From an uncultured bacterium (GTDB taxonomy: Bacteria > Margulisbacteria > Marinamargulisbacteria > SXXA01): 64,000 nt of DNA. Where the stretch lies: the NCBI GenBank assembly GCA_903864835.1, contig CAIPHK010000040.1, forward strand, positions 101,505 through 165,504, written 5' to 3'. Positions within the stretch are counted from its first letter, which is position 1. Every line of letters begins with the position of its first letter. The notes under the pieces are model-generated. The model made no database searches. It worked only from the letters and a program-made list of their open reading frames with translations, and was not told the origin of the DNA. Shown piece by piece: positions 37,329-46,929 of the stretch. The position numbers and the translations under genes are program-made.

Positions 37329-38009
37329 ATGAGAACAATCATTATATCGGGTGTGTCCAGAGGTCTCGGGAAAGAGTTATTTACTTGCTTAACGGGGATG
37401 CCTGACGTTCTCTTAATCGGGATTTCTCGACCTTCGGATTCTGAAATCATAAATACAAATGAAAACCAACTGATTTTTTATATCGATTTGGCCCAAGACA
37501 ACATCATTTTTCCTGATCCGTCATTGTGGATTCGACCCACCACGACTCAACTGATTTGGATTAATAATGCCGGCACCATTGATCCTATCGGAAAAATAGG
37601 GAACCTCGATGTCAATGAGGTTGACCATGCATTACATACCAATCTGATTTCTCCTATCAAAATTACAAGCATTCTTGTCCACGCCACGCTCAAATACAAA
37701 CTCCCATTTAAAGTAATCAATATTTCATCGGGGGCCGCGTTATCGCCTATCCCAGGGTGGGGAGTTTATTGCACCGGCAAATGTGGGATCAGGATGTTTT
37801 TGGATTGTCTCGCAAAAGATCATCCCAACGTGGAGCTCACTCATATCGATCCTGGCGTTCTTGATACCGAAATGCAAAAAAAAATCCGGGAGTCGGATGA
37901 AAAGGATTTTCCCCTAGTGTCAAATTTCATCGCATATCATAATGACCGCCAACTTAAAGATCCAAAAGCCGTCGCTAACGGCATTGTAGCCACCCACATA
38001 TTACGATGA
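37329..38009 (+). CDS. Short-chain dehydrogenase/reductase
   Basis: 226 residues. NAD(P)-binding ISGVSRGLGKELF at the N-terminus, LIWINNAGTIDPIG (NNAG), NISSGAALSPIPG (Ser) and the catalytic VYCTGKCGIRMF (Tyr-x-x-x-Lys). The C-terminus VAPxT-like part reads LTHIDPGVLDTEMQKK, as in sepiapterin-reductase-like SDRs. First gene of the run SDR-phosphoesterase-ATP-grasp-pseI-pseF-pseG; overlaps the next gene by 4 bases. Substrate unknown; it may modify a sugar or the acyl donor handled by the ATP-grasp protein. Confidence 0.85.
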   Translation: MRTIIISGVSRGLGKELFTCLTGMPDVLLIGISRPSDSEIINTNENQLIFYIDLAQDNIIFPDPSLWIRPTTTQLIWINNAGTIDPIGKIGNLDVNEVDHALHTNLISPIKITSILVHATLKYKLPFKVINISSGAALSPIPGWGVYCTGKCGIRMFLDCLAKDHPNVELTHIDPGVLDTEMQKKIRESDEKDFPLVSNFIAYHNDRQLKDPKAVANGIVATHILR

Positions 38010-38725
38010 AAATTGCGATTTTAGCGGATATTCATGGCAACTCGGAAGCCTTTGATAGGGTTGCAGATGACATCCGCAGAGAGGGGATCGATACGCTCTT
38101 CGTATTGGGGGATATGGTTGGGTATTACTATTGGCCAAGTCAGGTACTTAAAACACTATCTTTATTTAAGAGAGTCGAACTTATTATTGGTAACCACGAG
38201 AGAATGTTGCGTGACTCGATTCGTTCGCCTGAGGCGTTGGCAAAAATTACGACCAAATATGGGCACGGAATCCAAACCGCCATTGATACATTATCTGATT
38301 CTGAAAAAAACACCCTATTAACTCAACCCGAATTATTGTCGGTATCGATCGATGGTCTATTCTGTGTACTAGCCCATGGCTCCCCTTCAGACCCCGATCA
38401 ATATTTGTACCCGGACACGCCAAGATCGGTTATGGAAGCATGCATTCAATATAGTCCCATTCCCGACTTTGTCTTTGTGGGCCACTCACATTATCCTTTT
38501 TGCCATCACATCGATCAGACTACGGTCGTTAATCCTGGCTCGGTGGGGCAACCCCGGGACATTGGAAATATGGCGAGCTACGCTATCCTTGATACCACGA
38601 ACAAAACGATTCAATTCAAACGGATTCCATTCGACACGCGCCGAATTCAAACGGAAGTTGCCATTCGGGATCCCAACCTGCCATATCTTACGTCAATTTT
38701 TTTAAGGAATATTTCTAATGTCTGA
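38006..38725 (+). CDS. Metallophosphoesterase (YfcE/MJ0936-type)
   Basis: 239 residues with the complete calcineurin-like metal motifs: ILADIHGNSEAF (DxH), FVLGDMVGYY (GD), IIGNHERML (GNHE), AHGSPSD and FVGHSHYPF (GHxH), then NPGSVGQPRD. Such proteins act on small phosphodiesters or phosphomonoesters. Coupled by short overlaps with the SDR (4 bases) and the ATP-grasp ligase (8 bases). The pairing of a phosphatase with an ATP-grasp ligase is repeated by the HAD/ATP-grasp pair at 19-21 kb, suggesting parallel chemistry. Confidence 0.88.
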   Translation: MKIAILADIHGNSEAFDRVADDIRREGIDTLFVLGDMVGYYYWPSQVLKTLSLFKRVELIIGNHERMLRDSIRSPEALAKITTKYGHGIQTAIDTLSDSEKNTLLTQPELLSVSIDGLFCVLAHGSPSDPDQYLYPDTPRSVMEACIQYSPIPDFVFVGHSHYPFCHHIDQTTVVNPGSVGQPRDIGNMASYAILDTTNKTIQFKRIPFDTRRIQTEVAIRDPNLPYLTSIFLRNISNV

Positions 38726-39680
38726 AAATAAACACGATTTGTTATTTAGCACGGTTTTGGTTACCGGATGTGCAGGCGATATCGCCCAAGGGTTATGTAA
38801 AATTCTTAGAAAAACGGGAGCCGCGAAGGTCATCATTGGCTGCGATATCCACAACGATCATGCGGGGTCATTATTGTTTGACCGGTGCGAAATCGTCCCT
38901 AGGGCATCTGATCCAGGTTATTCGAATCAAATTTCTCAGATTATTGACCACTTTTCCATCGACTTAATTATCCCAACATCCGAAGCGGAACTTGCATATT
39001 TAATTGACTCTGCAGCGCACAAATCCAATTTCAAAGTTCCGACCTTAATGGCCAATACCGACTCCATTAAAATGGGCTTGGATAAATTTGCAACCTCCCA
39101 GCTTTTGGAAAATATCGGCATTTCATTCCCATGGACAACCAAGGTATCCGAAGGGTCTCCGTCAGAGCTGCCCTGTATATTAAAAATGAGGCATGGTCAG
39201 GGTAGCAAATTCGTTTCGATTGTCAGTGATCCCGCCCTCATTTCCTACTATACCCAGACTAGGCCAAATGATATCTGGCAAGAACTACTACTTCCGAGCG
39301 ATGAAGAATATACATGTGGCCTTTACCGATCTCCCGAAACTTCAACTCGATGCATCATAATGAAGCGTAAGTTGACAGGCGGCCTAACCGGAAGTGGTGA
39401 GGTGGTGGAAAACATCGAGATCGCTCAGTACCTTTCTCGGATTGCGGAAGGCTTAAATCTTTCCGGAAGCATTAATGTGCAACTTCGAATGACCAAAAGA
39501 GGCCCTGTAGCGTTCGAAATCAATGCCCGTTTCTCAAGTACCGTAGTATTCAGACATCTCATGGGTTTTGAGGATCTCATTTGGTCGCTTCAAGCACTAA
39601 AAGGCGTTCCTATATCTCCATTTTCCCACCCCACCCCTGGCACCAAATTTTACCGAGGGGCGTTGGAATACATTCTCTAG
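38718..39680 (+). CDS. ATP-grasp ligase (carbamoyl-phosphate-synthase-like)
   Basis: 320 residues. Rossmann-like N-terminus STVLVTGCAGDIAQGLC, then PCILKMRHGQGSKFVSIV (ATP-binding Lys and Gly loop), IWQELLLPSDEEYTCGLY and PVAFEINARFSSTVVFR with the metal Glu and Asn. The C-terminal part is short. It probably ligates an acid to an amine. Being directly before pseI, it may act on a pseudaminic acid precursor or related amino sugar, for example adding an N-acyl or aminoacyl group in place of the usual acetyl (inference). Confidence 0.82.
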   Translation: MSENKHDLLFSTVLVTGCAGDIAQGLCKILRKTGAAKVIIGCDIHNDHAGSLLFDRCEIVPRASDPGYSNQISQIIDHFSIDLIIPTSEAELAYLIDSAAHKSNFKVPTLMANTDSIKMGLDKFATSQLLENIGISFPWTTKVSEGSPSELPCILKMRHGQGSKFVSIVSDPALISYYTQTRPNDIWQELLLPSDEEYTCGLYRSPETSTRCIIMKRKLTGGLTGSGEVVENIEIAQYLSRIAEGLNLSGSINVQLRMTKRGPVAFEINARFSSTVVFRHLMGFEDLIWSLQALKGVPISPFSHPTPGTKFYRGALEYIL

Positions 39681-39767
39681 AATTACAATTCCACCCACCG
39701 ATACTAAAAGCGCCGCACCCGCCTCTTGCCCATATCATGAAATCCCAGTAGCGTAATGCTCACCAAC

Positions 39768-40814
39768 ATGAACATTGGAAGTCATATTATTGATCGAGAA
39801 AGCCCGGTCTATATCATCGCGGAAATGTCGGGCAACCATAATTGCAGCCTTGAAAAGGCTGTACAGATTATCCGTGAGGCGAAAGCCTGTGGTGCCGATG
39901 CCGTTAAGCTTCAAACCTACCGCGCTGATACCATAACCCTAGATTCCACGCAGGCTGATTTCTTGCTACCAGAAGGCGATCCTTGGCACTATAAACACAA
40001 TTTATATAATTTATACGCAGAGGCATATACACCATGGGAATGGCATTCCCGCCTATTTGAGGAAGCCTCGGCGGTTGGGATAGATATATTTTCTTCTCCA
40101 TTTGACCTAAGTGCCGTTGACTTTTTAGAAGAACTTCACTGCCCCGCCTATAAAATTGCCTCCCCAGAAATTACAGATATCCCTTTGCTCCGTCGGGTAG
40201 CTCAAACTGGGAAACCGGTAATTTTATCGACTGGATTGGGGGAACCTGACGATATCGAACTTGCAGTAACAACACTTCGGGAGAACGGATGCTCACAAGT
40301 TGCGCTACTTAAATGTACCGCCAGCTACCCCGCGCCACCGGAAACTATGAATTTGCGAACGATCCCAGATATGGCAAAACGATTTAACTGTATTGCAGGC
40401 CTCTCGGATCATACGCTTGGGGTCGGGGTCCCCATTGCGGCGGTGGCTCTGGGCGCAAAAATAATAGAGAAACATTTTGTGTTGAGTCGCGCCGAAAAAG
40501 GGGTTGATAGCTTTTTCTCACTAGAACCCGAAGAATTTTATCAAATGGTTGACGAAGTTCGAAAAGTTGAAAAAGCACTCGGCTCAATTAGCTATGAGGT
40601 GCCCGGCAATTTCCAAAATAAATTCAAGATTCGTCGTTCCCTATACGTCGCCAAACCGATTAAGCAGGGAGACCTTTTTACCCCCGAAAACGTCAAATCC
40701 GTTCGACCAAGTTGGGGGCTACATCCCCGATATTATGACGCAATCATCGGAAAACGTTCAAAAGTGGCCCTCAAGTTGGGAGATCGCCTCAGTTTGGACT
40801 ACCTTGACGCCTAA
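39768..40814 (+). CDS. pseI: Pseudaminic acid synthase
   Basis: Condenses phosphoenolpyruvate with the 6-deoxy-AltdiNAc sugar to make pseudaminic acid. About 348 residues. NeuB-type TIM barrel with YIIAEMSGNHN (the AEMSGNHN form typical of PseI), AVKLQTYRADTITLDS, KIASPEITDIPLL and GLSDHTLG, then a C-terminal antifreeze-like SAF domain (IRRSLYVAKPIKQGD to LGDRLSLDYL). ATG 39768 fits the family start; ATG 39756 is four codons earlier. No strong ribosome site is visible. 75-87 bases separate it from the ATP-grasp gene. Confidence 0.94.
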   Translation: MNIGSHIIDRESPVYIIAEMSGNHNCSLEKAVQIIREAKACGADAVKLQTYRADTITLDSTQADFLLPEGDPWHYKHNLYNLYAEAYTPWEWHSRLFEEASAVGIDIFSSPFDLSAVDFLEELHCPAYKIASPEITDIPLLRRVAQTGKPVILSTGLGEPDDIELAVTTLRENGCSQVALLKCTASYPAPPETMNLRTIPDMAKRFNCIAGLSDHTLGVGVPIAAVALGAKIIEKHFVLSRAEKGVDSFFSLEPEEFYQMVDEVRKVEKALGSISYEVPGNFQNKFKIRRSLYVAKPIKQGDLFTPENVKSVRPSWGLHPRYYDAIIGKRSKVALKLGDRLSLDYLDA

Positions 40815-41577
40815 TATTGTCGGCATCATTCAAGCCCGCCTTGGGTCCTCGCGTTTACCTGGCAAAACACTGATGCCCCTTTGGGAATCCAAGACAACTC
40901 TCGAATTGATGATTGAGCGGCTTAAACCGTCCACGACATTAACCCGGATTGTTGTAGCTACAACGACGCTTGAAGAAGATGATCCAATTGAAGCCACTTG
41001 TTCTCGTATTGGGGCTCACTGTTTTCGTGGAAGCTCAGCTGACGTCTTGTCTAGATATTACGCTGCCGCATTGGAATTCAATGCGGATCATATTGTCCGA
41101 TTGACTGGGGATTGCCCCCTTCAGGATTATGAAGTCGTCGACCGGTTAGTTTCCCAGTACCTAAATTCCAATATCGACTATGCCGCAAATGCACTGCAGC
41201 CCACCTATCCCAATGGATTTGATGCAGAGATTTTTTCGATGACGGCTTTAAGGACGGCTTTTGAGAATGCAACGCTACCGTCAGACCGTGAACACGTAAC
41301 ACCTTATTTATACGGACATCCAGATTTGTTCCAAATTGCAAATTTCCCCTATCACAGAAACGTATCGCATATCCGCCTGACACTGGATGAACCCGCCGAC
41401 CTAGAGATTATACGCCAGGTCATAAACGGCCGTTTTAAACATGGAGAATATGTCCACCTTGAAGAAATCCTAGTATACATTGAGGCACATTCGGAATTGT
41501 TGGCTATCAACCAATCGGTTAAACGTAATCAAAGGTACGAAGAGGCAATCAAGCCACCTTCCTCCAAAAGACCCTAA
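40804..41577 (+). CDS. pseF: Cytidylyltransferase for CMP-pseudaminic acid
   Basis: Activates pseudaminic acid with CTP. About 257 residues. Nucleotide-binding IIQARLGSSRLPGKTLMPL at the N-terminus, VATTTLEEDDPI, RGSSADVLSRYY and VRLTGDCPLQD with the metal Asp. The start is set at TTG 40804, 11 bases inside pseI, because the family begins a few residues before IIQARLGS; an in-frame ATG at 40735 would overlap pseI by 80 bases. Placed between pseI and pseG. Confidence 0.85.
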   Translation: MTPNIVGIIQARLGSSRLPGKTLMPLWESKTTLELMIERLKPSTTLTRIVVATTTLEEDDPIEATCSRIGAHCFRGSSADVLSRYYAAALEFNADHIVRLTGDCPLQDYEVVDRLVSQYLNSNIDYAANALQPTYPNGFDAEIFSMTALRTAFENATLPSDREHVTPYLYGHPDLFQIANFPYHRNVSHIRLTLDEPADLEIIRQVINGRFKHGEYVHLEEILVYIEAHSELLAINQSVKRNQRYEEAIKPPSSKRP

Positions 41578-41584
41578 TTTCAAA

Positions 41585-42655
41585 ATGAATATCATTTTTC
41601 GGGTAGACGCATCAGATAGCATTGGATCCGGCCACGTTATGCGTTGCCTAACCCTTGCCGAAAGGCTTCATTCTCTGGGCAATACTATTGCATTTTTAAT
41701 GCGCGCCCTCCCCGGAAACATGATTGACCTAGTGACGAAAAAAGGGTTCGAGGTCCTCGCGCTTCCAAATCACAACCGTATCCCCGATGACGAATCAATG
41801 ATTGACATCGCGCAATGTACTGGACGTTTTCCTTGGTTTGCCTCAGCGCCAGATTGGATTATTGTAGATCACTATCAACTGGATCATCGGTGGCATGCAG
41901 ACATACGCCCATTTACCCATAAATTAATGGTTATCGATGATTTGGCAAATCGTCCTCTAGACTGCGACTTGCTATTAAATCAAAATTTAATTCCAAATCT
42001 GGAAGCGCTATATCGACTATTGACTCCCAAGATCTGCCATTGCCTTTTGGGCCCCAAATACACCTTATTGAGACCAGAATTTAAGCTTACACGTCTCAAG
42101 CACCACGTTCGAACAGGTTCCATTCAACATATTTTTATATTTATGGGGGCCACTGATCCCTACAACTTAACCTTAGAAGCGATCAATTGCATTGCAGAAT
42201 TCAAGTTGGTTTCCCTCCGGGTGGATGTCGTAGTCGGAAAAATGGTCAGTAACAAACAGGAAATCGAGACCAGATGCAACCAATTGGGGTTCAATTACCT
42301 CACAAACGTAAAAAACATGGCGAACCTAATGTCAGAATCAGATTTATCAATTGGCAGCGGCGGAATTACTACCTGGGAACGATTTTGTTTGGGACTGCCG
42401 TCAATAGTTAGCATCATCGCGGACAATCAACGAGAAGTGGTCTCGCATCTGACTGACATGAATCTTATCTTTTATTGCGATGTTCAGACATACAAATATT
42501 CGTTAAGTTCTACTTTGGAGAATCTGATGAGATCACCGGGCTTGCTAATAGAAAATAGTCACCGCGTCTCACAAATAATTGATGGAGACGGCACCCATCG
42601 AGTAATAGCTGCTATGGAAGCGCTATCGATTCACGGGGAGAAAAACGAATTTTAG
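41585..42655 (+). CDS. pseG: UDP-2,4-diacetamido-2,4,6-trideoxy-beta-L-altropyranose hydrolase
   Basis: Removes UDP from the PseH product to release the free sugar for PseI. 356 residues, GT-B fold. Visible: MNIIFRVDASDSIGSGHVMRC with the GSGHVMRC loop that carries the catalytic His, WIIVDHYQLD, VIDDLANRPLDCDLLLNQN, IFMGATDPYN, and a UDP-binding LSIGSGGITTWERF. ATG 41585 is 7 bases after pseF; an upstream start would overlap pseF by about 100 bases. The 3' end overlaps the convergent Wzy-like gene by 44 bases. Confidence 0.93.
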   Translation: MNIIFRVDASDSIGSGHVMRCLTLAERLHSLGNTIAFLMRALPGNMIDLVTKKGFEVLALPNHNRIPDDESMIDIAQCTGRFPWFASAPDWIIVDHYQLDHRWHADIRPFTHKLMVIDDLANRPLDCDLLLNQNLIPNLEALYRLLTPKICHCLLGPKYTLLRPEFKLTRLKHHVRTGSIQHIFIFMGATDPYNLTLEAINCIAEFKLVSLRVDVVVGKMVSNKQEIETRCNQLGFNYLTNVKNMANLMSESDLSIGSGGITTWERFCLGLPSIVSIIADNQREVVSHLTDMNLIFYCDVQTYKYSLSSTLENLMRSPGLLIENSHRVSQIIDGDGTHRVIAAMEALSIHGEKNEF

Positions 42656-43802
42656 ATAAAAGAATAAAAAACGCCAAAAACACCCATACAATCCTAGGTC
42701 GAAATGTGTAATGAAACATTCCAAACGCGATGTACGGAAGAAATGTCAGGACATGGTACGGCTTCTGTCGATAGAGATTCAATAAAATACCTACACACGC
42801 AACAACAAACAGAATGCCCGACACAATTCCGGTCTGATAAATCAATCCCAAAAAATCATTATGCACCTCTAAGTTTTCCATTGAAGTTCGATTTTTTCCG
42901 GTACCCAAAAAGAGAACGGATGGGGCACTTAATTCGGTGATAATATGCCCCGACCTTGATGAGACATCGGAATCAAAATTTTCCGCTTCTTGGTTAGTAA
43001 GCCGGTCCAAAATCGCTATTTTTTTTAAGTTTTCAGGGGTCGTCACCTGCTTCACAATCGGTGTCAGGATGAGGATCAGCCCAACAAGGAAAATGAGCAT
43101 ATTGCGCTTTCCGTGGCGCGTGGTCTTTATATAGTGAATGGCTAACGCCAGATAATTAAATATGCCAAATAACGCAGCTCGGCTTCCTGATAAAATCATG
43201 AGAGTAAGTAGCGCAAGTAAAATCACTGTCAAAAACACCTTCATTCGACGTGAATAATACGGATAGAACACAAAATAACTCAGCACTAAAATTGACGTAC
43301 AAAGCCCAGCAAAAATCCCAAGCTGATTTGGATTATTGAACGTTAGCGCTTGCCGAAAAAGAATGCTTCCCGACACAAATAGTTGTGCAGCCACTACCAA
43401 CGGAGCAATCGTTGAAGCTCCAATTAAACATAAAATTGTTAAAACAATGTGTTGGGGGCGAGGTTCATTTAATAGTCGATAAAAAAAGAGGAGTAGTGCA
43501 TAAAATAAAAATGCAAAATAGGCAGCCTCAACTTGTAAACCATCAAATGGTGCATTAAAAAAAAGATTGTGTGCGCAAAGACTAATGATCATAAAAAATA
43601 TAATGACCCAAATGCTTTGAAGGGCCAAATCCCCACCGATATCCGCCCAAAACTGACGACATAGCCCGCGCCTAGTCATTAGGTAGACACCCAAAGGAAC
43701 AAGTAATAGGTCCGCCAATTGGAATCCACCGGACCGAAACGCATAGATAGGAATCAAGAAAAATAATGTTGCGTCAAAAAATGTTAGCATAGGGGATTTC
43801 AC
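42612..43802 (-). CDS. O-antigen ligase/polymerase-like membrane protein
   Basis: 396 residues with about 10-12 membrane helices (for example YAFLFYALLLFFYRLL, FLTVILLALLTLMILSG, LIFLVGLILILTPIV). A large loop in the second half (residues about 265-320) contains LFLGTGKNRTSMENLEVHNDFLGLIYQTG, the HNxFL pattern of the Wzy_C/WaaL family; only 14-20 residues of it are quoted here as HNDFLGLIYQTG. These proteins polymerise or ligate undecaprenyl-linked glycan on the periplasmic side. Overlaps the Wzz-like gene by 4 bases. Confidence 0.85.
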   Translation of the reverse strand: MKSPMLTFFDATLFFLIPIYAFRSGGFQLADLLLVPLGVYLMTRRGLCRQFWADIGGDLALQSIWVIIFFMIISLCAHNLFFNAPFDGLQVEAAYFAFLFYALLLFFYRLLNEPRPQHIVLTILCLIGASTIAPLVVAAQLFVSGSILFRQALTFNNPNQLGIFAGLCTSILVLSYFVFYPYYSRRMKVFLTVILLALLTLMILSGSRAALFGIFNYLALAIHYIKTTRHGKRNMLIFLVGLILILTPIVKQVTTPENLKKIAILDRLTNQEAENFDSDVSSRSGHIITELSAPSVLFLGTGKNRTSMENLEVHNDFLGLIYQTGIVSGILFVVACVGILLNLYRQKPYHVLTFLPYIAFGMFHYTFRPRIVWVFLAFFILLSKIRFSPRESIALP

Positions 43803-44521
43803 CCGCTATCGCTACGAAAATCGTCTCTTATTTTTTTAATAAAAATACATAGTATTGAACTAATGATGAACGAAAAAAGGCCCCCCAATAACAAGTAAAC
43901 TACTAATTTAGGGCGCATCGACTCTGTCGGAACAAGTGGACGATCCAACACTTGGATCACTTTTCTTTGCGACCCAAGCTCAAGTTCAATATTCAGCGAT
44001 TCCACTGCGACCAGATAATAATCAACCATCAATTTGGAGACTAGGGGATCCTTACTTTTAAACGAGAGAATGAATACACCCGACTCTTTTTTCTGTTCGA
44101 TCAATAGATTCGTACTAAAATCTAGAACAGCTTCCGCCTTTTCTTTAAATGAGGCGGACTCAGGCCCTCTATACAATTGATTGATCTTGGCTTGAATTGT
44201 AGTCGCATGCGGACCCTGGATCATATTCAGAATCGTTTCCTGAGTTCGTCGACTTTGAACCAGCGGCTGCATAAGGGTCGATGCATTAGACTGAGCGCTT
44301 CCGCTGCCCAAAATAGCAGAATATCCGGATAGTCCCAGTGACTGCTCGCTGGATGGAATAAAAAAACTTGCGCTTGAAGAATAAATGACGGGAATTCGCC
44401 AATAGTAGACATACGCTGACCCTGTAAAAACAAACGTTAGAAATACTATAAAATATTTAAGCGCCCACACCGCTTTAATAACTTTAATGTAGTTAAAGCT
44501 TTCCTCGTACACTCTATCCAA
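43799..44521 (-). CDS. Wzz-like chain-length determinant protein
   Basis: 240 residues. Two membrane helices, near residues 22-42 (FIVFLTFVFTGSAYVYYW) and 205-230 (LVVYLLLGGLFSFIISSIL), frame a periplasmic domain with coiled-coil propensity. This is the two-helix topology of polysaccharide co-polymerases that set chain length; the proline-rich region before helix 2 reads RPLVPTESMRPK. No cytoplasmic tyrosine-kinase domain is fused. Coupled to the Wzy-like gene by a 4-base overlap, and 18 bases downstream of the dehydrogenase gene. Confidence 0.85.
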   Translation of the reverse strand: MDRVYEESFNYIKVIKAVWALKYFIVFLTFVFTGSAYVYYWRIPVIYSSSASFFIPSSEQSLGLSGYSAILGSGSAQSNASTLMQPLVQSRRTQETILNMIQGPHATTIQAKINQLYRGPESASFKEKAEAVLDFSTNLLIEQKKESGVFILSFKSKDPLVSKLMVDYYLVAVESLNIELELGSQRKVIQVLDRPLVPTESMRPKLVVYLLLGGLFSFIISSILCIFIKKIRDDFRSDSG

Positions 44522-44539
44522 ATTTCTTGACCTCCATCG

Positions 44540-45853
44540 TCACAGCGTCCAATAGCGATACTGATCCGCAAGGGCACGGAACCCTCCTCTGACATCCACA
44601 ATCACACCGGTGCTTGGATCCAGGAGGCGAGACATCAAGTTGGGTATAAACGAATCGAGTTTAAATTTGGCGTGGGGCACTGCAATGATTGCCGCATCAA
44701 TACGATCAATCAATTCCAGATCGGTAAGTTGCACCTGATATTCATGCAAGGTCGCGGCCGACTCGGCATGCGGATCAGAAACAATCACATCAACCCCATA
44801 CCCCTGCAATTCACGAATAATATCGATGACTTTGCTATTTCGAATGTCGGAAATATTTTCTTTAAAAGTAATGCCCAACACTAATACCTTGGCCCCTTTG
44901 ATGGGTATGTTGGCATTAATCATCAATTTGATCGTGTGCTCGGCAATATACTTACCCATACTGTCATTGATCCGACGACCTGCAAGTATCACCTCAGGGT
45001 GATACCCCAGTTCCTCTGCTTTGTAGGTCAAATAATAGGGATCCACGCCAATACAATGGCCCCCGACCAATCCCGGAAACAGTTTAATAAAATTCCATTT
45101 TGTGGAGGCCGCTTCAATTACATCCAGAGTATTAATTCCCATTTTTTTAAAGATGATCGATAACTCATTCATGAGGGCCACGTTTAAATCGCGTTGGGTA
45201 TTTTCGATGACCTTAGCGGCTTCGGCCACTTTGATCGAAGGGGCCTCATGGATCCCGGCTTCAATAATCCGGCCATACAACAACGATACAAATTTTAATG
45301 TCTCAGGGGTACTACCAGATACCACTTTTACAATCTTGGCGACGGTATGGTTTTTGTCACCCGGATTCATTCGTTCAGGTGAATATCCAACCGTGAAATC
45401 ACGTCCGTATTTTAGTTGAGACACCGCCTCTAAGATCGGAACACAAAAATCCTCCGTCACGCCAGGATATACAGTGGATTCATATATAATCACGGTCCCC
45501 GGTTTCATATGTGCACCAATTAATCGGCTAGCGCCATCCAACGGTCGTAGATCGGGCTTATTGTGAGAATCAATGGGAGTGGGCACGGTAACAATAATCA
45601 CCGACGCCTCGGACAATTCTTTGGGATCCGTCGTAAATCTTATAGTGGCCCGAGACAACTCATCCGCCGACAATTCGCCAGTCGGATCAATCCCAGATTG
45701 CAATAATTTAATTTTGGCATCGGCAATATCAAATCCGATCATTGAATAGTGTTTTCCAAATTCACAAGCCAACGGAAGTCCCACATACCCCAAGCCCACG
45801 ACGGCAATATGAGTATCATGAGTGTTCAACCGAGCCAAAATATTAGAGACCAT
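44540..45853 (-). CDS. UDP-N-acetylhexosamine 6-dehydrogenase (WbpA/TviB type)
   Basis: Oxidises C6 of UDP-GlcNAc or UDP-GalNAc to the uronic acid in two NAD-dependent steps. 437 residues. Visible: IAVVGLGYVGLPLACEF (Rossmann), VPTPIDSHNKPDL, YESTVYPGVTEDFC, AKVIENTQRDLNVAL and the catalytic cysteine in GLVGGHCIGVDPYYL, then LGITFKENISDIRNSK. Overlaps the epimerase gene by 11 bases; the pair is as in Vi-antigen-like tviB-tviC loci, supplying N-acetylhexosaminuronic acid. Confidence 0.93.
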   Translation of the reverse strand: MVSNILARLNTHDTHIAVVGLGYVGLPLACEFGKHYSMIGFDIADAKIKLLQSGIDPTGELSADELSRATIRFTTDPKELSEASVIIVTVPTPIDSHNKPDLRPLDGASRLIGAHMKPGTVIIYESTVYPGVTEDFCVPILEAVSQLKYGRDFTVGYSPERMNPGDKNHTVAKIVKVVSGSTPETLKFVSLLYGRIIEAGIHEAPSIKVAEAAKVIENTQRDLNVALMNELSIIFKKMGINTLDVIEAASTKWNFIKLFPGLVGGHCIGVDPYYLTYKAEELGYHPEVILAGRRINDSMGKYIAEHTIKLMINANIPIKGAKVLVLGITFKENISDIRNSKVIDIIRELQGYGVDVIVSDPHAESAATLHEYQVQLTDLELIDRIDAAIIAVPHAKFKLDSFIPNLMSRLLDPSTGVIVDVRGGFRALADQYRYWTL

Positions 45854-46799
45854 TCAATTGGTCCCGATACCAAGCAATGGTAATATCCAATCCGTCCCGA
45901 AGCGAAACGCGGGAGGTTATACTAAGGCCCCCGGTAGAGAGCTCAATATCGGCCAGACTATCCCGAACGTCCCCCGCTCGGGATGGCGCATAGTTCGGGC
46001 TCACCGTGCTTTGCGTCAGTTCTTTAATTTCTGTCGCCAGTAGATTGAGAGAAATCCGATCACCACATCCAATATTGTAGGCAAGTCCACAGGAAGACAG
46101 AGGTGCAGTACATCCATTTAGATTCGCAGCAATGACATTGGTGATAAACGTAAAGTCTCGGGTCTGTTCGCCATCGCCATAAATAACCGGCGCTTCGTTT
46201 TTTAAAAATGAGGTAATAAATTTAGGAATAACTGCCGCATATTGGGACTTGGGATTTTGACGCGGTCCAAAGACATTAAAATATCTCAACCCAATCGTGG
46301 GTAATCCATAGGTATCATTAAATACATTCGCGTAATATTCACAGGTCATCTTGCTAATCGCATACGGCGACTTGGGTCGGGGGGTCATGGCTTCAATTTT
46401 GGGTAAGGTGGGAGTATCTCCGTAGACAGACGACGACGACGCATATACAAATCGGGCCACATTCGCATCCCGACTCGCTATTAACATATTAAGCGTACCC
46501 GTAATATTGTTTTCATTGTATAGAAGGGGCTCTTCTAAGGAACGAGGCACTGAGCCCAGTGCAGCCTGATGCAATACAAAATCAGCGCCTTCGCATACCT
46601 TCCGACATACAGAGAGGTCTCGGATATCGCCCTCTACAAATGTAAATGAAGGATGAGTATAAAATTGAGAAAGATTGTCTCTAAATCCGGTTGAAAGATT
46701 ATCCAATCCAACCACCACATGCTCACCGGACTCCAATAAGGACGCAACCAAATTAGATCCAATAAATCCAAGACATCCGGTAACAACAAAATGAGACAT
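45843..46799 (-). CDS. UDP-N-acetylhexosamine C4-epimerase (TviC/WbpP type)
   Basis: 318 residues, extended SDR. VVTGCLGFIGSNLVASL (Rossmann), VGLDNLSTGFRDNL, HQAALGSVPRSLEEP, VYASSSSVYGDTP (Ser) and catalytic PYAISKMTCEYY (Tyr-x-x-x-Lys), then FGPRQNPKSQYAAVIPKF, typical of epimerases acting on N-acetylated UDP-sugars. It precedes the dehydrogenase with an 11-base overlap and starts the four-gene minus-strand run epimerase-dehydrogenase-Wzz-Wzy. Confidence 0.92.
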   Translation of the reverse strand: MSHFVVTGCLGFIGSNLVASLLESGEHVVVGLDNLSTGFRDNLSQFYTHPSFTFVEGDIRDLSVCRKVCEGADFVLHQAALGSVPRSLEEPLLYNENNITGTLNMLIASRDANVARFVYASSSSVYGDTPTLPKIEAMTPRPKSPYAISKMTCEYYANVFNDTYGLPTIGLRYFNVFGPRQNPKSQYAAVIPKFITSFLKNEAPVIYGDGEQTRDFTFITNVIAANLNGCTAPLSSCGLAYNIGCGDRISLNLLATEIKELTQSTVSPNYAPSRAGDVRDSLADIELSTGGLSITSRVSLRDGLDITIAWYRDQLNGL

Positions 46800-46831
46800 A
46801 TTCGGGTATGGTACATTCTGGGGGAGTCTAC

Positions 46832-46859
46832 TTGCAACGGGTCAAGGCGTTCATATACC
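46832..46859 (+). promoter_or_regulatory. Possible promoter for the SLBB export gene
   Basis: ttgcaa at 46832-46837 and tatacc at 46854-46859, 16 bases apart, lie upstream of the SLBB gene start. The match is moderate (four of six at each box) and is offered only as the best candidate in this gap. Confidence 0.3.
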
Positions 46860-46929
46860 CTACTAAATAGGCAAAAATTAAAGAATTCCTGTATGCCCCG
46901 ACGTTCAGAAAGCTATGAAGGAAAAAATA

